Shown one piece after another: positions 11,949-22,269 of a stretch of 64,000 nt of DNA; position 1 is the stretch's first letter; each line of letters starts with the position of its first letter. The stretch comes from Lineus longissimus. Its lineage: Eukaryota > Nemertea > Pilidiophora > Heteronemertea > Lineidae. The stretch covers positions 3,842,001-3,906,000 of the forward strand of contig NC_088316.1 of the NCBI RefSeq assembly GCF_910592395.1. Reading direction: 5' to 3'. Made by a program: the position numbers and the translations under genes. The notes below the pieces were generated by a model. The model ran no database searches, was not told the origin of the DNA, and saw only the letters and a list, made by a program, of their open reading frames with translations.

Positions 11949-12444
11949 AATTGGGATCACCAATCCTACATCAACAACCGTAGAGGCTATCATCAAATGT
12001 TACACTTTAACCCTGGCTACAGAGACAGCCAGAGATAAACCACTTTGTCTCCGCTTTTAATGTAAATAAATCAATATGTCACTCAACTGGCTTTAAAATT
12101 CTCTTGGAATCAAAGATGAGCTTAACTTCGGTTGAGCAAGGTCACCTTTGACGAGGATTACAGAAATGTTGTTGGTGTACCCAGCTTCACCCTGGCGAAT
12201 CAGCACCACATTTCCTGAGGGTATTCCTCTCTTCGAGTTAGGAAATGTCATCCATAGCCTAGAGCTTACCTTGCAAACCCACAGAAAATGATACAATTTT
12301 TCATCGAGATCACTCAAGAGTCAGATTGCTCAAAAGTATTAACATTTGGTGAGCCAATAAAAACAGCATTGATCTCCCAGAATAAGAAAGAATATAAGTA
12401 TTTGTCAAGAAGAGGGCGAGGCATTTGAAACCGGACTCCATAGT

Positions 12445-12683
12445 CCAATGTCCAAGTAGGCCTGGGGGGGGGGCTTTGGCAGGAGATGAGGGGGGGGGCA
12501 AATTGGTTGTCTTCAGGGCATTAGAAGGCACAGTTAAGGGACCAGCATGTGTCAGATTCAGCAATAATCATACTCCCGTGCAACAGTGAATCGTATCAAG
12601 GTTCTGCGAGAGGACTGACTCCTATTGGCGACAGCGTAGCTTAATCTGATCTACCCTGTTCGTACCTATAGTCTCCCTTTAAG
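12445..12683. mobile_element. second, diverged copy of the 11.7-kb MITE
   Basis: It has the same interior order as 11724-11948: 'CAAATTGGT', 'CACAGTTA', 'GATTC.GC.A.AAT.ATA', 'GACTCCTAT..GCGAC' and a right end 'ACCTATAGTCTCCCTTTAA'. Its left end is altered by two G runs. Confidence 0.6.
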
Positions 12684-12689
12684 ACCCAA

Positions 12690-13440
12690 CATCAATTGAC
12701 CTACGTTAGGCCATCAATCTTAAAGGATTGTGTCATCACCGGCAATGAAGTAATGCGGTAATCTCCATACCAGTATAGAATATGATAGAATACACATTTA
12801 TTGACATCAGGATGAGGTGTGAGGACGAAAATGAACCAATTAACTCCTCGCCCAATGAATCACGCGAAAACGATAGAGACGCCCTAATGTCATTTCTCTA
12901 TTGATTAATTTCAGTAAGCTATGATAGATGACACACACCTGCGCTGTGCGACAAGATAAGTAGTTTCTGATACACATTATTTCCCCATTAGCATTGTCTT
13001 ATTGGCAAGAAAGAATGAAAGATACATTTGCGAGCAATAATTTCGAACCCAATTAGTTCATTCGTTGGGATGATGTCTTATATTTGCAAGGACACATTTC
13101 AACAGATTTGGTTGAGATGGATGGGGGGCGGGAGGGGTGAATTTCTAGATAAAACATTTGAATAATGCAGTCTTATTTCTAATAGATTATTTTCCCATTT
13201 TGATCATCTTGCAATGCCTAATTGCAACAACAGATTTTGCTCAAACATCTCAAATGTTTGAATTTAGAGTGGCTGATCCAGAAATAAGGAAATGGGGGAG
13301 ATTCGTGCCAAATAGGTATTTCAGGGCATCAGAGAGTTTAACTTATATTAGAAGACATAAGTATATTTGATTCTTGTTGAGAGATATCCTCAAAATCATT
13401 ACTGGACAAATTGTTTGGGTGGCCACCTCATTACCCCCCT
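12690..13440. other. intergenic, no recognisable gene
   Basis: No recognised exon or repeat. It directly precedes the Harbinger-related inverted repeat. Confidence 0.45.
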
Positions 13441-14124
13441 AAAGCCCGCTACACACGAGGGATTTCTCACCAACTTAGTTGGAATTTTAATTCATAACAG
13501 GAATCGGCCAACTCAAATATTTCGTGTGTTTGCAACGCAGACCAGGTAACTGATACTTTGCCGGATTGGTTGGAGTTGCTGGCTGCACTACCAACTTGTT
13601 CTATTTCTCGATGGCATCTTTTGTTTATATAAGGAATTTTTTGTTTATATAAGGAGTGTGCGGGTAGAAATGTCCCGTGTGATTCAGTCAACAACATAGT
13701 TGGGCCATATTTTGACTCTTTATCACCAGATTAGTATTTAGAAAGATGCAAATGAGCCCCGAAAGCAGGCTTAAGCCCTCTTCACATGAGGGATTTCCCA
13801 CCAACTTAGTTGGTTTTAAAATTAAGAACAGGTGCACAGGTGACTGGAAGTTGGCCCAACTATGTTGTTGACTGAATCACACGGGAAATTTCTCCCCCAC
13901 ACTCCTTATATAAACAAAAAATTCCTTATATAAACAAAAGATGCCATCAAGAAATAGAACAAGCCGGTAGTGCAGCCAGCAACTCCAACCAATCTGGCAA
14001 AGTATCAGTTTATACCTGGTCTGCGTTGCAAACACACAAAAGATTTGAGTTGGCCGATTTCTGTTATGAATTAAAATTCCAACTAAGTTGGTGAGAAATC
14101 CCTCGTGTGTAGCAGGCTTTATAC
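13441..14124. mobile_element. foldback structure with Harbinger-type ends (270-bp arms)
   Basis: Bases 13441-13709 reappear inverted at 13855-14124 with few differences, including the outer ends 'AAAGCCCGCTACACACGAGG' and, inverted, 'TAAAGCCTGCTACACACGAG'. The arms share the 'GGGATTTCTCACCAACTTAG' 'TTGG' motif with the termini of the adjacent Harbinger element. The 145-bp centre contains that element's left terminus (from about 13771). It could be a nested non-autonomous relative or a rearranged left end. Confidence 0.85.
13771..13853 (+). repeat. left terminal inverted repeat of the Harbinger element
   Basis: It pairs with 17354-17438 read on the other strand. It is followed immediately by the inverted 270-bp arm rather than by unique element sequence, which is unusual for a left end. 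Confidence 0.8.
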
Positions 14125-14172
14125 ATATCCGGCAGCTGCAGAATCTTGCATCATTTTGAGAAGAGAAGGTCG

Positions 14173-16469
14173 ATGGTGAAGATGGATCCCTCACATGCCT
14201 CAGTCCAAGATATACTAAAAATGATTGAATTAATTCAAGCTCGGCCAGGGATATGGGATTGCACCATCAGAGATTACAGAAACAAGTATCTCAAAACTGA
14301 ATTAATAATTGAGGTCGCAAATGAAATGGGAGAAGGATGGACAGGCAAGTAAACACATTTTTCTATATCTCTATTTGACTATATGTGACCCGTCACAGCA
14401 AAACCAGGCGCATGTCGCACAGAAGATGAGCCTAAATGACACCAGGAGATAATGGAAGAAATTGGTGTGCTCATATTTCACAAAAGGCAGACAATAGAGA
14501 ATTGAACAAACAGTCCGTCTCAACCTGCCAAGCTGAGAGCGACATGCGCCTGGTTTTGCTATGACGGGTCACATATTTTTATTTAATTACAGCATTACAT
14601 AGAATAAGAACCCTACTTGTCAACACGTGTTGTACATGGCATGTCCGTTTTTTTACTAACACAATCAAATGATTAGCACTTAATCATACTAAAGTATGGT
14701 AGGATGGAGACATCCCCAACCCTAGCTACAACCTCATTTGGTTCTCTTTCTTCTGACTCACTAATTTATTTTCAGATGAGTTTGTCAAAACCAAATTCTC
14801 TAACCTGAGAACCTACTACACGAGGGAAAAGAACAAAGTAATCCAGTTTAAAAGAAGTGGATCCGGAACAGGTCAACTTTTCAAGTCCAAATGGCCATTC
14901 TACGATGCCCTTGATGCCTTTCTGAGGCCATCTACAACACCAAAGAGGACTATCTCAAATCTAGTATGTGTCAATATTCTATGAATTTTCATGATGTATC
15001 CTGATACTGCCTCAATCTTCCTCAAAGTCTTCTATCATACTGGGTTCTTCTTCATCAGTTTCTTCGGGATATGATCCAACTGCATGTTGCCACTGCCATG
15101 GGACCTGCCCATTGGTTACAAAGTAATCCATGTATTCTTCTCTTATCTCCCGTGCGGAGAGTGTCGTTCTATTCCCATTGGCTTGTGGGATGTCTTCAAA
15201 GGTATGGAGGTGGGCCGTCTCCCTCCATTCTCCAGGAACAACTGCGTGGTTGTCATCCTCATAATCTATCTGACCAGGGCATGCATACCCCTCTGATTTC
15301 TCGCACAAGAAATTGTGGAGTGCACAAGTAGCCAAGACAAGATTCCCTGCTTTTTCTGGCTGTACGAGTATAGATCCTTGGAAGATTTGAAATCGATGGG
15401 CCATTATCCCAAAGGCGTTTTCACTGATCCTTCTTGCACGAGACAGCCTGTAGTTGAATAGTCTTCTTTCGTCATTGAGGCCTTTACCTGGGAAGGGCTT
15501 CATGATGTTTTTCTTCAAGGGAAAGGCTTCATCACCAACAATCACAAATGGTACCTCCTCGGTTCTTTGGGGGAGTGGCCGAGGATTGGGAAGTCCTAAT
15601 GAATCATTTTCAATTCCCGCATTTAGACTGCATTCACGGAAAACACCGCCATCACACGTCCATTGCATCCAACGTCTATGTAAGAAAAGCGGTAGTTCGA
15701 ATCAACAACTGCCATAAGAACAATGCTGTGCTGGCCCTTGTAATTATAGTAGTAGCTCCGACTATTAAGTGGTGCTCTGAGGACAACATGCTTCCCATCC
15801 ATGGCCCCTATGCAATTCGGAAAGTCCCAGGAATCACTGAAACCTTGCGCCACCTGCCTCCATTCCTCTGGGGTTGATGGAACCTGAAAAGAGATAATGT
15901 AAAATACGATGCATCAATTAAACTAAAATTCTTTTTTTCAGGATACAGACGTGGTAGATTTAGATGAGGGTGAACCCAATACAGCTGATCAGCCTGGATC
16001 AGGTCAACCACACACAACTGATGGCGATATCTCTACAGCAAGGAAGTCTACTCCTCCTACTTGCCGAAAGAGAAAGCGTAACTCTAAACAGGAAGATGAT
16101 GTTATGATGGCAGCCTTGCAGTATTTGAAAGAACCACCTCCTACCCCCAGTGCACCTCCACAAACCGCACCCGAGGAGTTAGATGGTGATAGTTTATTCG
16201 GAATGACAATGAAGAATCTAAGCAAGAAGATCAAGGAGGGTAGATCGAAAGATATGCTAAAGCTTAAAGTACAGCAAATGTTCATTGAAGCACAGGTTGA
16301 GGAGGATGATATTCCATTACCAAATTTTCCTTATAGAAGGCAAGGTAGGCCTAGCAGCGCCAATTTTGCACCCTATCCGTACACACCAAGTTCAATGAAT
16401 CGGGCTTCACCAGTCCCTTCAAATATTTCAAGTACCGGTAGTGATGGCAGGGGCAGCAATCGACCCTAA
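14173..16469 (+). CDS. Harbinger-encoded MADF/BESS DNA-binding protein
   Basis: Three exons join in frame: 14173-14344, 14776-14963 and 15942-16469 (295 aa predicted). Exon 1 and exon 2 together give a MADF domain: ILKMIELIQARPGIWD, then DYRNKYLK, then after the splice DEFVKTKFSNLRTYYTRE and FKSKWPFYDALDAFLRP. Exon 3 is acidic and proline-rich, has a basic patch (RKRKRNSKQ), and carries a BESS-like helix pair around DSLFGMTMKNLSKKI. Intron 1 needs a GC donor (CAG|GCAAGT); a GT donor one base later would hit a stop. Intron 2 is GT-AG and holds nuclease exon 3 on the other strand. In this superfamily a SANT/Myb- or MADF-like protein assists the nuclease by binding DNA in the nucleus. ATG 14173 is the first in frame; 14182 is an alternative. 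AATAAA at 16778 could end the transcript. Confidence 0.8.
14384..14573. mobile_element. 190-bp MITE nested in the Harbinger MADF intron
   Basis: Terminal inverted repeats of about 37 bp begin TGTGACCCGTCACAGCAAAA and contain CCAGGCGCATGTCGC, with one mismatch between the arms. TA lies on both sides (14382-14383, 14574-14575), fitting a Tc1/mariner-type insertion. It lies wholly within intron 1 of the MADF gene and post-dates the Harbinger insertion. Non-coding. Confidence 0.9.
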
Positions 16470-17226
16470 TTTGATATGACAAAGTATATGAAAAATTTCT
16501 CATTGATATGAAATGTGCACTTAGAATACTAGTAGATTAGATTTATACTTTAGGAATCAGAATAGAGGTTTATCAATAACCCTATATATAAGGTTAAAAA
16601 TCAACCATTTACGTACTTGCAAATAGTCATCCTTGAGACACTCATAAATAGCTTTGCACACATCTGGGACTACTTCACCAATGAAAACCAGAGGTTCTTG
16701 TAGGTTCCACCTAAAATATAAAATGTAAAATGTAGCAAAATGTAAGTTGTAGATTATAGAATAGATTAAGATTCATAATAAAATATGCACATTCTTTCAA
16801 TAGAAATCTTACTTATTTTCTTTGAAATTCAAGGAGCAGATAAGAATCAAACTCAAAATGTAATTTACCCTGTGAAAGAAACCGAAGTGTCAAGGCCAGT
16901 CGTTCTCCTGCTGATATACTGTCCCTCATGTTGGTGTCATGACGAGAAATGAGAGGGGTAATCTTTCCTAACAGCTCGTAGAAGAAGTCGGGAGTCATCC
17001 TGATGTAAGCCTTGAAGTCCTCTTCGTCTTCTTCGCAGAGTTCCATGAAGAGAGTCCCATAGGCGCCAAGGCTGTACCTTCTCATAATCCACGGTTTTGC
17101 CCAAAACCTCCTATTATCCCATCGATTTCTCCTTTTCCTCTTTTCACTGATAAATTTTACAATAATCATAGATAAAATCTTCTTTTTCTTCCTCTCATTG
17201 TACACACCAAAATCATTGGCAGCCAT
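15012..17226 (-). pseudogene. HARBI1-like DDE nuclease (transposase), frameshifted
   Basis: Exon 1 (17226-16813) starts at ATG and contains RRFWAKPWIMRR, FMELCEEDEEDFKAYIRMTP and GERLALTLRFLSQG, all typical of the HARBI1 N-terminal region. Exon 2 (16710-16617) encodes FIGEVVPDVCKAIYECLKDD. Exon 3 (15883-15012) encodes WDFPNCIGAMDGKH (first catalytic Asp), FVIVGDEAFPL (second Asp) and RRISENAFGIMAHRF (catalytic Glu), then an acidic tail. Damage: TAA is the last codon of exon 1, right at the splice donor, and exon 2 fits only after a frame change. A second frameshift near 15650 splits VDVG-like DVGCNGR from CDGGVFREC. All three catalytic residues survive, so the loss is recent, or the breaks are sequencing errors. 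Intron 2 contains MADF exon 3. Confidence 0.85.
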
Positions 17227-17353
17227 GTTTCTAGATCTAAGATTTCCCCGCCAGAAATAATAGATATTTGCACTCAGCCTTGACCAAGGTTTTGGCCTAA
17301 AAATAGTGCAGATTGCTGCGATTATGTCTTTCGTGTGAGTGGGTGAACGACTC

Positions 17354-17438
17354 TCAACTTCCAGTCACCTGTGCACCTGTTCTTAATTTTAAAACCAACT
17401 AAGTTGGTGAGAAATCCCTCGTGTGAAGCGGGCTTAAA
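17354..17438 (-). repeat. right terminal inverted repeat of the Harbinger element
   Basis: It reads 'CTTCCAGTCACCTGTGCACC' ... 'CCTCGTGTGAAGCGGGC' and then TTAA. It is the inverted partner of 13771-13853 and related to the ends of the foldback arms. Confidence 0.85.
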
Positions 17439-17439
17439 C

Positions 17440-18020
17440 CTACCACTATTTTAGGGTGGCCTTTGATACCTGCAAATCCAGCAATTAGAACATCAATCCT
17501 ATCTCCAAGATGGGCATATCAGTTAAACCTCATAAACAACATACATGAACTTACCTGGAAAGAAGAACAGGGAAAAACTCATAAAACATGATTTCTGAGA
17601 AGAATTCGTTTCAGTCCTGAAAGGGTTAATACAAAACAAAAGACGACAAATTAGCCTTGGTCAAGCAATCCAGCAATCATTGTCAACAATCACCATGGGT
17701 TCAGATGACCCCAGCGAAGAAGCCCCAAGGGCTAAGACAGTAATACAACTCGGCCAGTGAGTGCCAGGGGACAGCTAATGGCTTGGGCATGATGTCAGAG
17801 CCATGATAACCAATGATCGCTAGTCTGGCCAATAACTATGATGTTGTTCCTTGCTTTGTGACAATGAATACAGTTATCGACTTGGCAGGAAAAAGGTAGC
17901 GGGGGTTTTGCGTGAGGAAATATAATTATCACCTCTGTGGTCGAGGTGAAAGGATATAAATGAAGGTCTCTGATGTGAAATAGACAATAAGGTGTCTTCA
18001 AAGCCAACCCATCCAAGTCC
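17440..18020. other. intergenic, no recognisable gene
   Basis: Host flank to the right of the Harbinger element. A 73-codon minus-strand frame (17795-18016) has no recognisable domain. Confidence 0.45.
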
Positions 18021-18021
18021 A

Positions 18022-18242
18022 GTGAATGGTCACGTCAATAGGTTTACTAATGGTACAATAGGTTTTTCCAATGGTACCAAAATAATGGTCATGTCCATAG
18101 GTTTACTGATGGTACCATGTGAATGCTCATCGAGAGCTTTCCAGATAATAGTCATGTGAATAGGTTTACTAATGGTACCATCAGAATCCGCTCATTGAGA
18201 GCCTTCCAAATAATGGTCATGTCAATAAGTTATTCAACAAAT
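18022..18242 (+). repeat. ~60-bp degenerate tandem repeat
   Basis: About four copies of 'AATGGTCATGTCAATAGGTT' 'TACTAATGGTACCA' occur with variable spacers ('GCTCATCGAGAGCTTTCCA'). Confidence 0.8.
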
Positions 18243-20095
18243 GAGCTATTCAACAAATGGAAGGCCTAAAAGTCCTATAAAAATAAGATGGCCATGCATA
18301 GGCTATTCGGGGCCTATGGTGGGCAATTCAAGCAGGGACAGAACCAGGTCATCAAATATAGTTTTGCATTCCAGCGCAAGGAGGCTCATTTGACACACGA
18401 ACTAAAACATCAACTCTATTGAGACTTCCAGTCATTATTTGATGAGCAAATTGCTTTCCGTATCGAGAATACTGATCAATTATTTCTTTAACGTTGCTGA
18501 ATATTGAGCAATGTTTTCCAACATTGCAGAAATAACAGAACAGGCGGTGTAGAACGAGAAGAGAAGTCTTTAATTATGGAAAGAAAGTATCGACAAAATG
18601 CAGGGACATTTGCTTTTACAAACTTTACAGTTCAGCACATATTGGGGTTACCGGACTTTTGACTAAGTCTTTGGGCTGGGGAGAAGTCTGTCGCAAGTTA
18701 CTCATGTATCTCACAAGTGCATGGGGTCTTCATCCTGCCCTCTGGTAGGCACAAGTAGTTACTTCGAATCTCGAGTTGTCGTATTTAAGTCTTTGTCTGC
18801 AATCACCATTTTTGTTCTCATCCACAATTCATGCCAAAAACAACCCCCCTTCAAACTATAAATCAATGCACAGGTGGAATCTGCAATAATGATAAATGGT
18901 TATAGCAAAGGGTTGTTTTCCGATATCGTTAATGGGCCTGATTCATCCATTTGGCCTGAGCGCATCAACTAGTGGCAGGTGCATACGTCATCTGTAACAA
19001 TACAAAGCCCTTCTCAATATTTCAAAGGACTTCACCATTATTGGCATAACTGAAAGCCATCTGCCTTTGACAAGAAACGTATCTTCCAAATCAATTATAC
19101 AGTTTTCCGATGACCACTGTCCCATCCCTTACGATCTTCAATAACCTTCTCTCCGGCCCTATTATCATAGTTTCCTGGCATCTTAAGTCACTTCTATAAG
19201 CATTGAAAGTAATGGCAAGATGTCTGCACATGACACATGAGAGATTTTCCTGAAGCAATTATTCGGTAGTACAGGGATTTCCCTATTATAGACCTTTCAA
19301 ACACCTTAACAGAATAGACTACAAGAATCTGCTCGATGTGAGTGTGGAACTGGACCCCAGACTCTGGGTCCCCAAGCTACAGACATGCTCTTTAACATGC
19401 TTAAAGGACTAGACAGCATCTCCGTCAGTTTGTTCTTCTTCTGTTTCATTAGTGCATGTAAGCTTTTTTTCTGAAAATATTCCATGTTTTCTTATTTTGT
19501 TTGAACTTTCAGAGAAAAAGAACCAGGCAAATGAATGAATTCCCACCGACCGAGTGCACCCCAGGTCAAATTCTTGCTGCGATCACCAATTCTTGTTGCA
19601 GCCACCTGTAATGACCATTGCAAACAAGCTATTTTTGTTGTGAACATGATCACTGGTTGTTGATTGCGGAGTGCTTTAGTGAACAAACTTGGATATTGAC
19701 TAAAAATACATTGATCACCACGAACTAAGCACTTGCCAATATAGCCAATGGGACTATGACACACCACAAATTACTGACCTGTATAATGTGGAATGGAAAT
19801 GGAAAAACAATCATTCATTTTTCTCTCGAACATTTGCCACATTTTATCTAGAGCCAAAAATCATGATGGGTTTTCGAGGCGATCGGTCATAATATCACAG
19901 AATTCATGGCCGAGGAACTGTTGTGGTAATATTCATGAGAGAATGGTTCACTGTGATAAGCCGCGAGAGTGAATGGAGTAAATACTAATATCAGAAACTC
20001 CTTTATTACTTTCGTGATTAATAACAAGTTGATGCATATGACAATGTCAACTATGCAAATGTCCTCAATAAGATACATTTCAGATGATTTGGTTG
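18243..20095. other. intergenic, no recognisable gene
   Basis: Includes a 91-codon minus-strand frame (19492-19767) without a recognised domain. No splice-supported gene is visible. Confidence 0.45.
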
Positions 20096-20097
20096 AA

Positions 20098-20284
20098 TAG
20101 TAGTTGAACCTCCCTTTGCAGACACCTCTTTTAGCAGGACATCATCTCTATTAAGGACAGAGATTTTGGTTCAAAATTTGTCATTTCCATTCAATTTGAC
20201 CTCTGTATTCAGGACACCTCTCTTTTGAGGACAGCATTGTTAGTCCGAACGGTGTCCTTAATAGAGAGATTCTGCCGTAAATAT
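20098..20284 (+). repeat. pogo/Tigger-like MITE copy
   Basis: It starts 'AGTTGAACCTCCCTTTGCAG' and ends 'GGTGTCCTTAATAGAGAGAT' 'TCTGCCGTA'. The centre has the family block 'CATTCAATTTGACCTCTGTA'. The left half is more diverged than in other copies. Confidence 0.7.
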
Positions 20285-20711
20285 GTAACATGTAAGGTTT
20301 TCTCAATGTATTATCATGATTATGCCTCTGCAGCACTTGTATTTTGCCAAAAGGTATGCAAAACTTGCAACCAGTTGTTTTGACAGCGAAGAAACATGTG
20401 CACAATTCAGGATTTTTTTCAAAAGTGCGGTGGCATTCCTTCCTTAGATGTTTTCTGTAAAGAGTAGTTTGTATTCAGAGCTTATCTATTAACAGTTGTA
20501 TTTAAAAAGCAGAAGTCATGTTAACGCATCTGAGTGGGTGTGGAATTTTAATCAAGAGTTTCTGACCTGAAGCGTTCCCAGATTAAAATTTCAAATATCT
20601 GAATTCGTTGCTTCTAAGGAGGGAGGCTTCTATGAACTTATGCCACTGACAGCGCTAATCATCTTGCACTGTTAAAGAGCTTGAAGGGAATATCTCTTGC
20701 TTAATACCATG

Positions 20712-20827
20712 TAAGGTAGAATAAGGTAATTGTAGCCCCTGCATTGTTTGATGCATGGGGATAACAATCAATATTATAGGCAGGGGCTACAATTAAACCG
20801 TGGCTACAATTACCCCATTCTACCTTA
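20712..20827. mobile_element. ~115-bp hairpin MITE
   Basis: 'TAAGGTAGAATAAGGTAATT' 'GTAGCC' at the left returns inverted at the right as 'TAAGGTAGAATGGGGTAATT' 'GTAGCC'. An inner pair 'GTAGCCCCTGC'/'GCAGGGGCTAC' extends the stem. Non-coding; the superfamily is unclear. Confidence 0.75.
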
Positions 20828-21166
20828 TGTCTATTTTACTCAGCTCGGTTGCTATAAATGTGTGTATGAATGAAACGGTCTCAAATTGCTGCACAACTTA
20901 TTACTATGTATTAGCTGTGGCACTGAGAATACCACAAGAGCTTATTTTTATCGACAGTCTCTGCCCGTCAATCCAAATCTGACAATAGGGGGACCCACTG
21001 TATTTAGAAAACTGGAGTCAGAATAGAGTTTAAAAAGTTAAATGAAATCCACCGAATTCCCTTCTCCCACCCAGAACTTTTATGAAATAAAACAACAAGT
21101 TCCTCTTCAAGAGTCAAAGCACTGCAAGCATTGTAAATTGTAGCCAGCAATGTCATCTGAACTCGC

Positions 21167-21762
21167 CATATCTTCAAGCCGCTCAGCCCCGCCATAATGG
21201 AGTAATTTCCTGATCTATTGAATGCTCCGGAATTTATTTTTCTTAAAGGATCAGAACTGTAATGATCAAAAGAAATCAATGTACTTTATTGCTACTTTTT
21301 CCCGGTACTTCTATAAAGCGAAACATTTGACCTTCACCTTACGATTTCTTCAAGCCTCACAGCAAAGAAAACAGAGCTCAATATTCATGGAGGCAACGTG
21401 ATGCAATTGCCTTTCTTCTCCAGGAAGGCAAAGTTTTCTTCCTCAATTTCCATTAGCAGTACGTTCTTTTTCCCAAAACAGGAAAAGTGCCCCTTTCAAA
21501 GACATTATCATGCCCTTTTGCAACATACCTAATTGAGCTCTGGTGGTAATTTTTGAGCCCAGATAATGCTCTGGGATAGGTAAAACCACTGACAAGAAAG
21601 TGTTTCATCTCAATGTCACCAACAAATCGCTACAAAAACCAACATGACCTTACTCAAGCCATTCTTGCGACCTCGACCTTACGATTTCTTCAAGCCTCGC
21701 AGCACTGACATAATGGGGTAATTTCCTGTTCTAATGAATGCCCCAGGATGTATTTAAATGGC
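21167..21762. repeat. dispersed direct repeats around 'ATAATGG.GTAATTTCCTG'
   Basis: A block 'TCTTCAAGCC.C.CAGC' + 'CATAATGG.GTAATTTCCTG' + 'T..ATGC.CC.G.AT.TATTT' occurs at about 21170-21240 and again at 21680-21755. A partial copy lies at 21340-21365. Origin unknown. Confidence 0.55.
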
Positions 21763-22011
21763 ACGAGAAAGAAACCAACGGTGATACACTCGGGCTCGCG
21801 TGAGCCAGTGGTTGGCTTGGCGCAGATGATGGCCATGACGGGTGTAAACGGATTACTTGTCGTCTGAAAGCAATCATGGTATAAGTGGGCAAGGATATTC
21901 TGCTCCATGCCCACATCATCAATTTGGTGGGTTTCTTTCTCTCAGCATCATGATACACTCGTTATGACGACATGTAAAGTAAGATTATCCTGCAACTCTG
22001 TGATTTCGTTT

Positions 22012-22268
22012 AAAGGGGAACGCCGTTTGTAATTACTGGTGCTGTGGTGGTGCAGGAAATAGAAATGCAGTTATACACAATGCCGTAGTGCAGTTATCAT
22101 GCATACGAATTTGCTGAAACTTAGTATTTATAGTATTTCTACATCTGTCTTCACAACGGCAATACTGAAATTTATATCTATTACCTATTTACATTATTTA
22201 CTATGTACACAATTGGAAAGTTTCAAATTCAATTAGAAATTTCAAATTTTTAAGGAACAGCGGGAATT
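22012..22268 (+). repeat. dispersed repeat family C, longest copy
   Basis: Starts near 'AAAGGGGAACGCCGTTTGTA' and includes 'GCAGTTATACACAATGCCGT' 'AGTGCAGTTATCATGCATAC', then 'TTGCTGAAACTTAGTA' and 'AATTAGAAATTTCAAATTTT'. Related pieces lie at 38.3 (inverted), 38.7, 39.4, 54.7 and 55.9-56.1 kb (inverted). No coding capacity. Confidence 0.7.
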
Positions 22269-22269
22269 G

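Larger units (their letters stand above)
13771..17438. mobile_element. PIF/Harbinger DNA transposon (two-gene)
   Basis: The left terminus (about 13773-13853, starting GCCCTCTTCACATGAGGG) matches the right terminus (about 17354-17435) as an inverted repeat of about 80 bp. The match includes 'CCAACTTAGTTGGTTTTAAA' and 'AGGTGCACAGGTGACTGGAA'. Both ends abut TTAA, compatible with the short TWA-type target duplications of this superfamily. Between them lie a plus-strand MADF/BESS gene and a minus-strand DDE nuclease gene, the two-protein content known for PIF/Harbinger. A small MITE has inserted in the first MADF intron. The nuclease gene is damaged, so the copy is probably inactive. Confidence 0.85.

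Noticed and set aside
15071-15877. Plus-strand frames antisense to the nuclease
   Set aside because: They are shadows of the conserved minus-strand transposase exon 3, which has the DDE motifs.
19492-19767. 91-codon minus-strand frame as a gene fragment
   Set aside because: No family recognised and no neighbouring exon in a compatible phase; probably chance.
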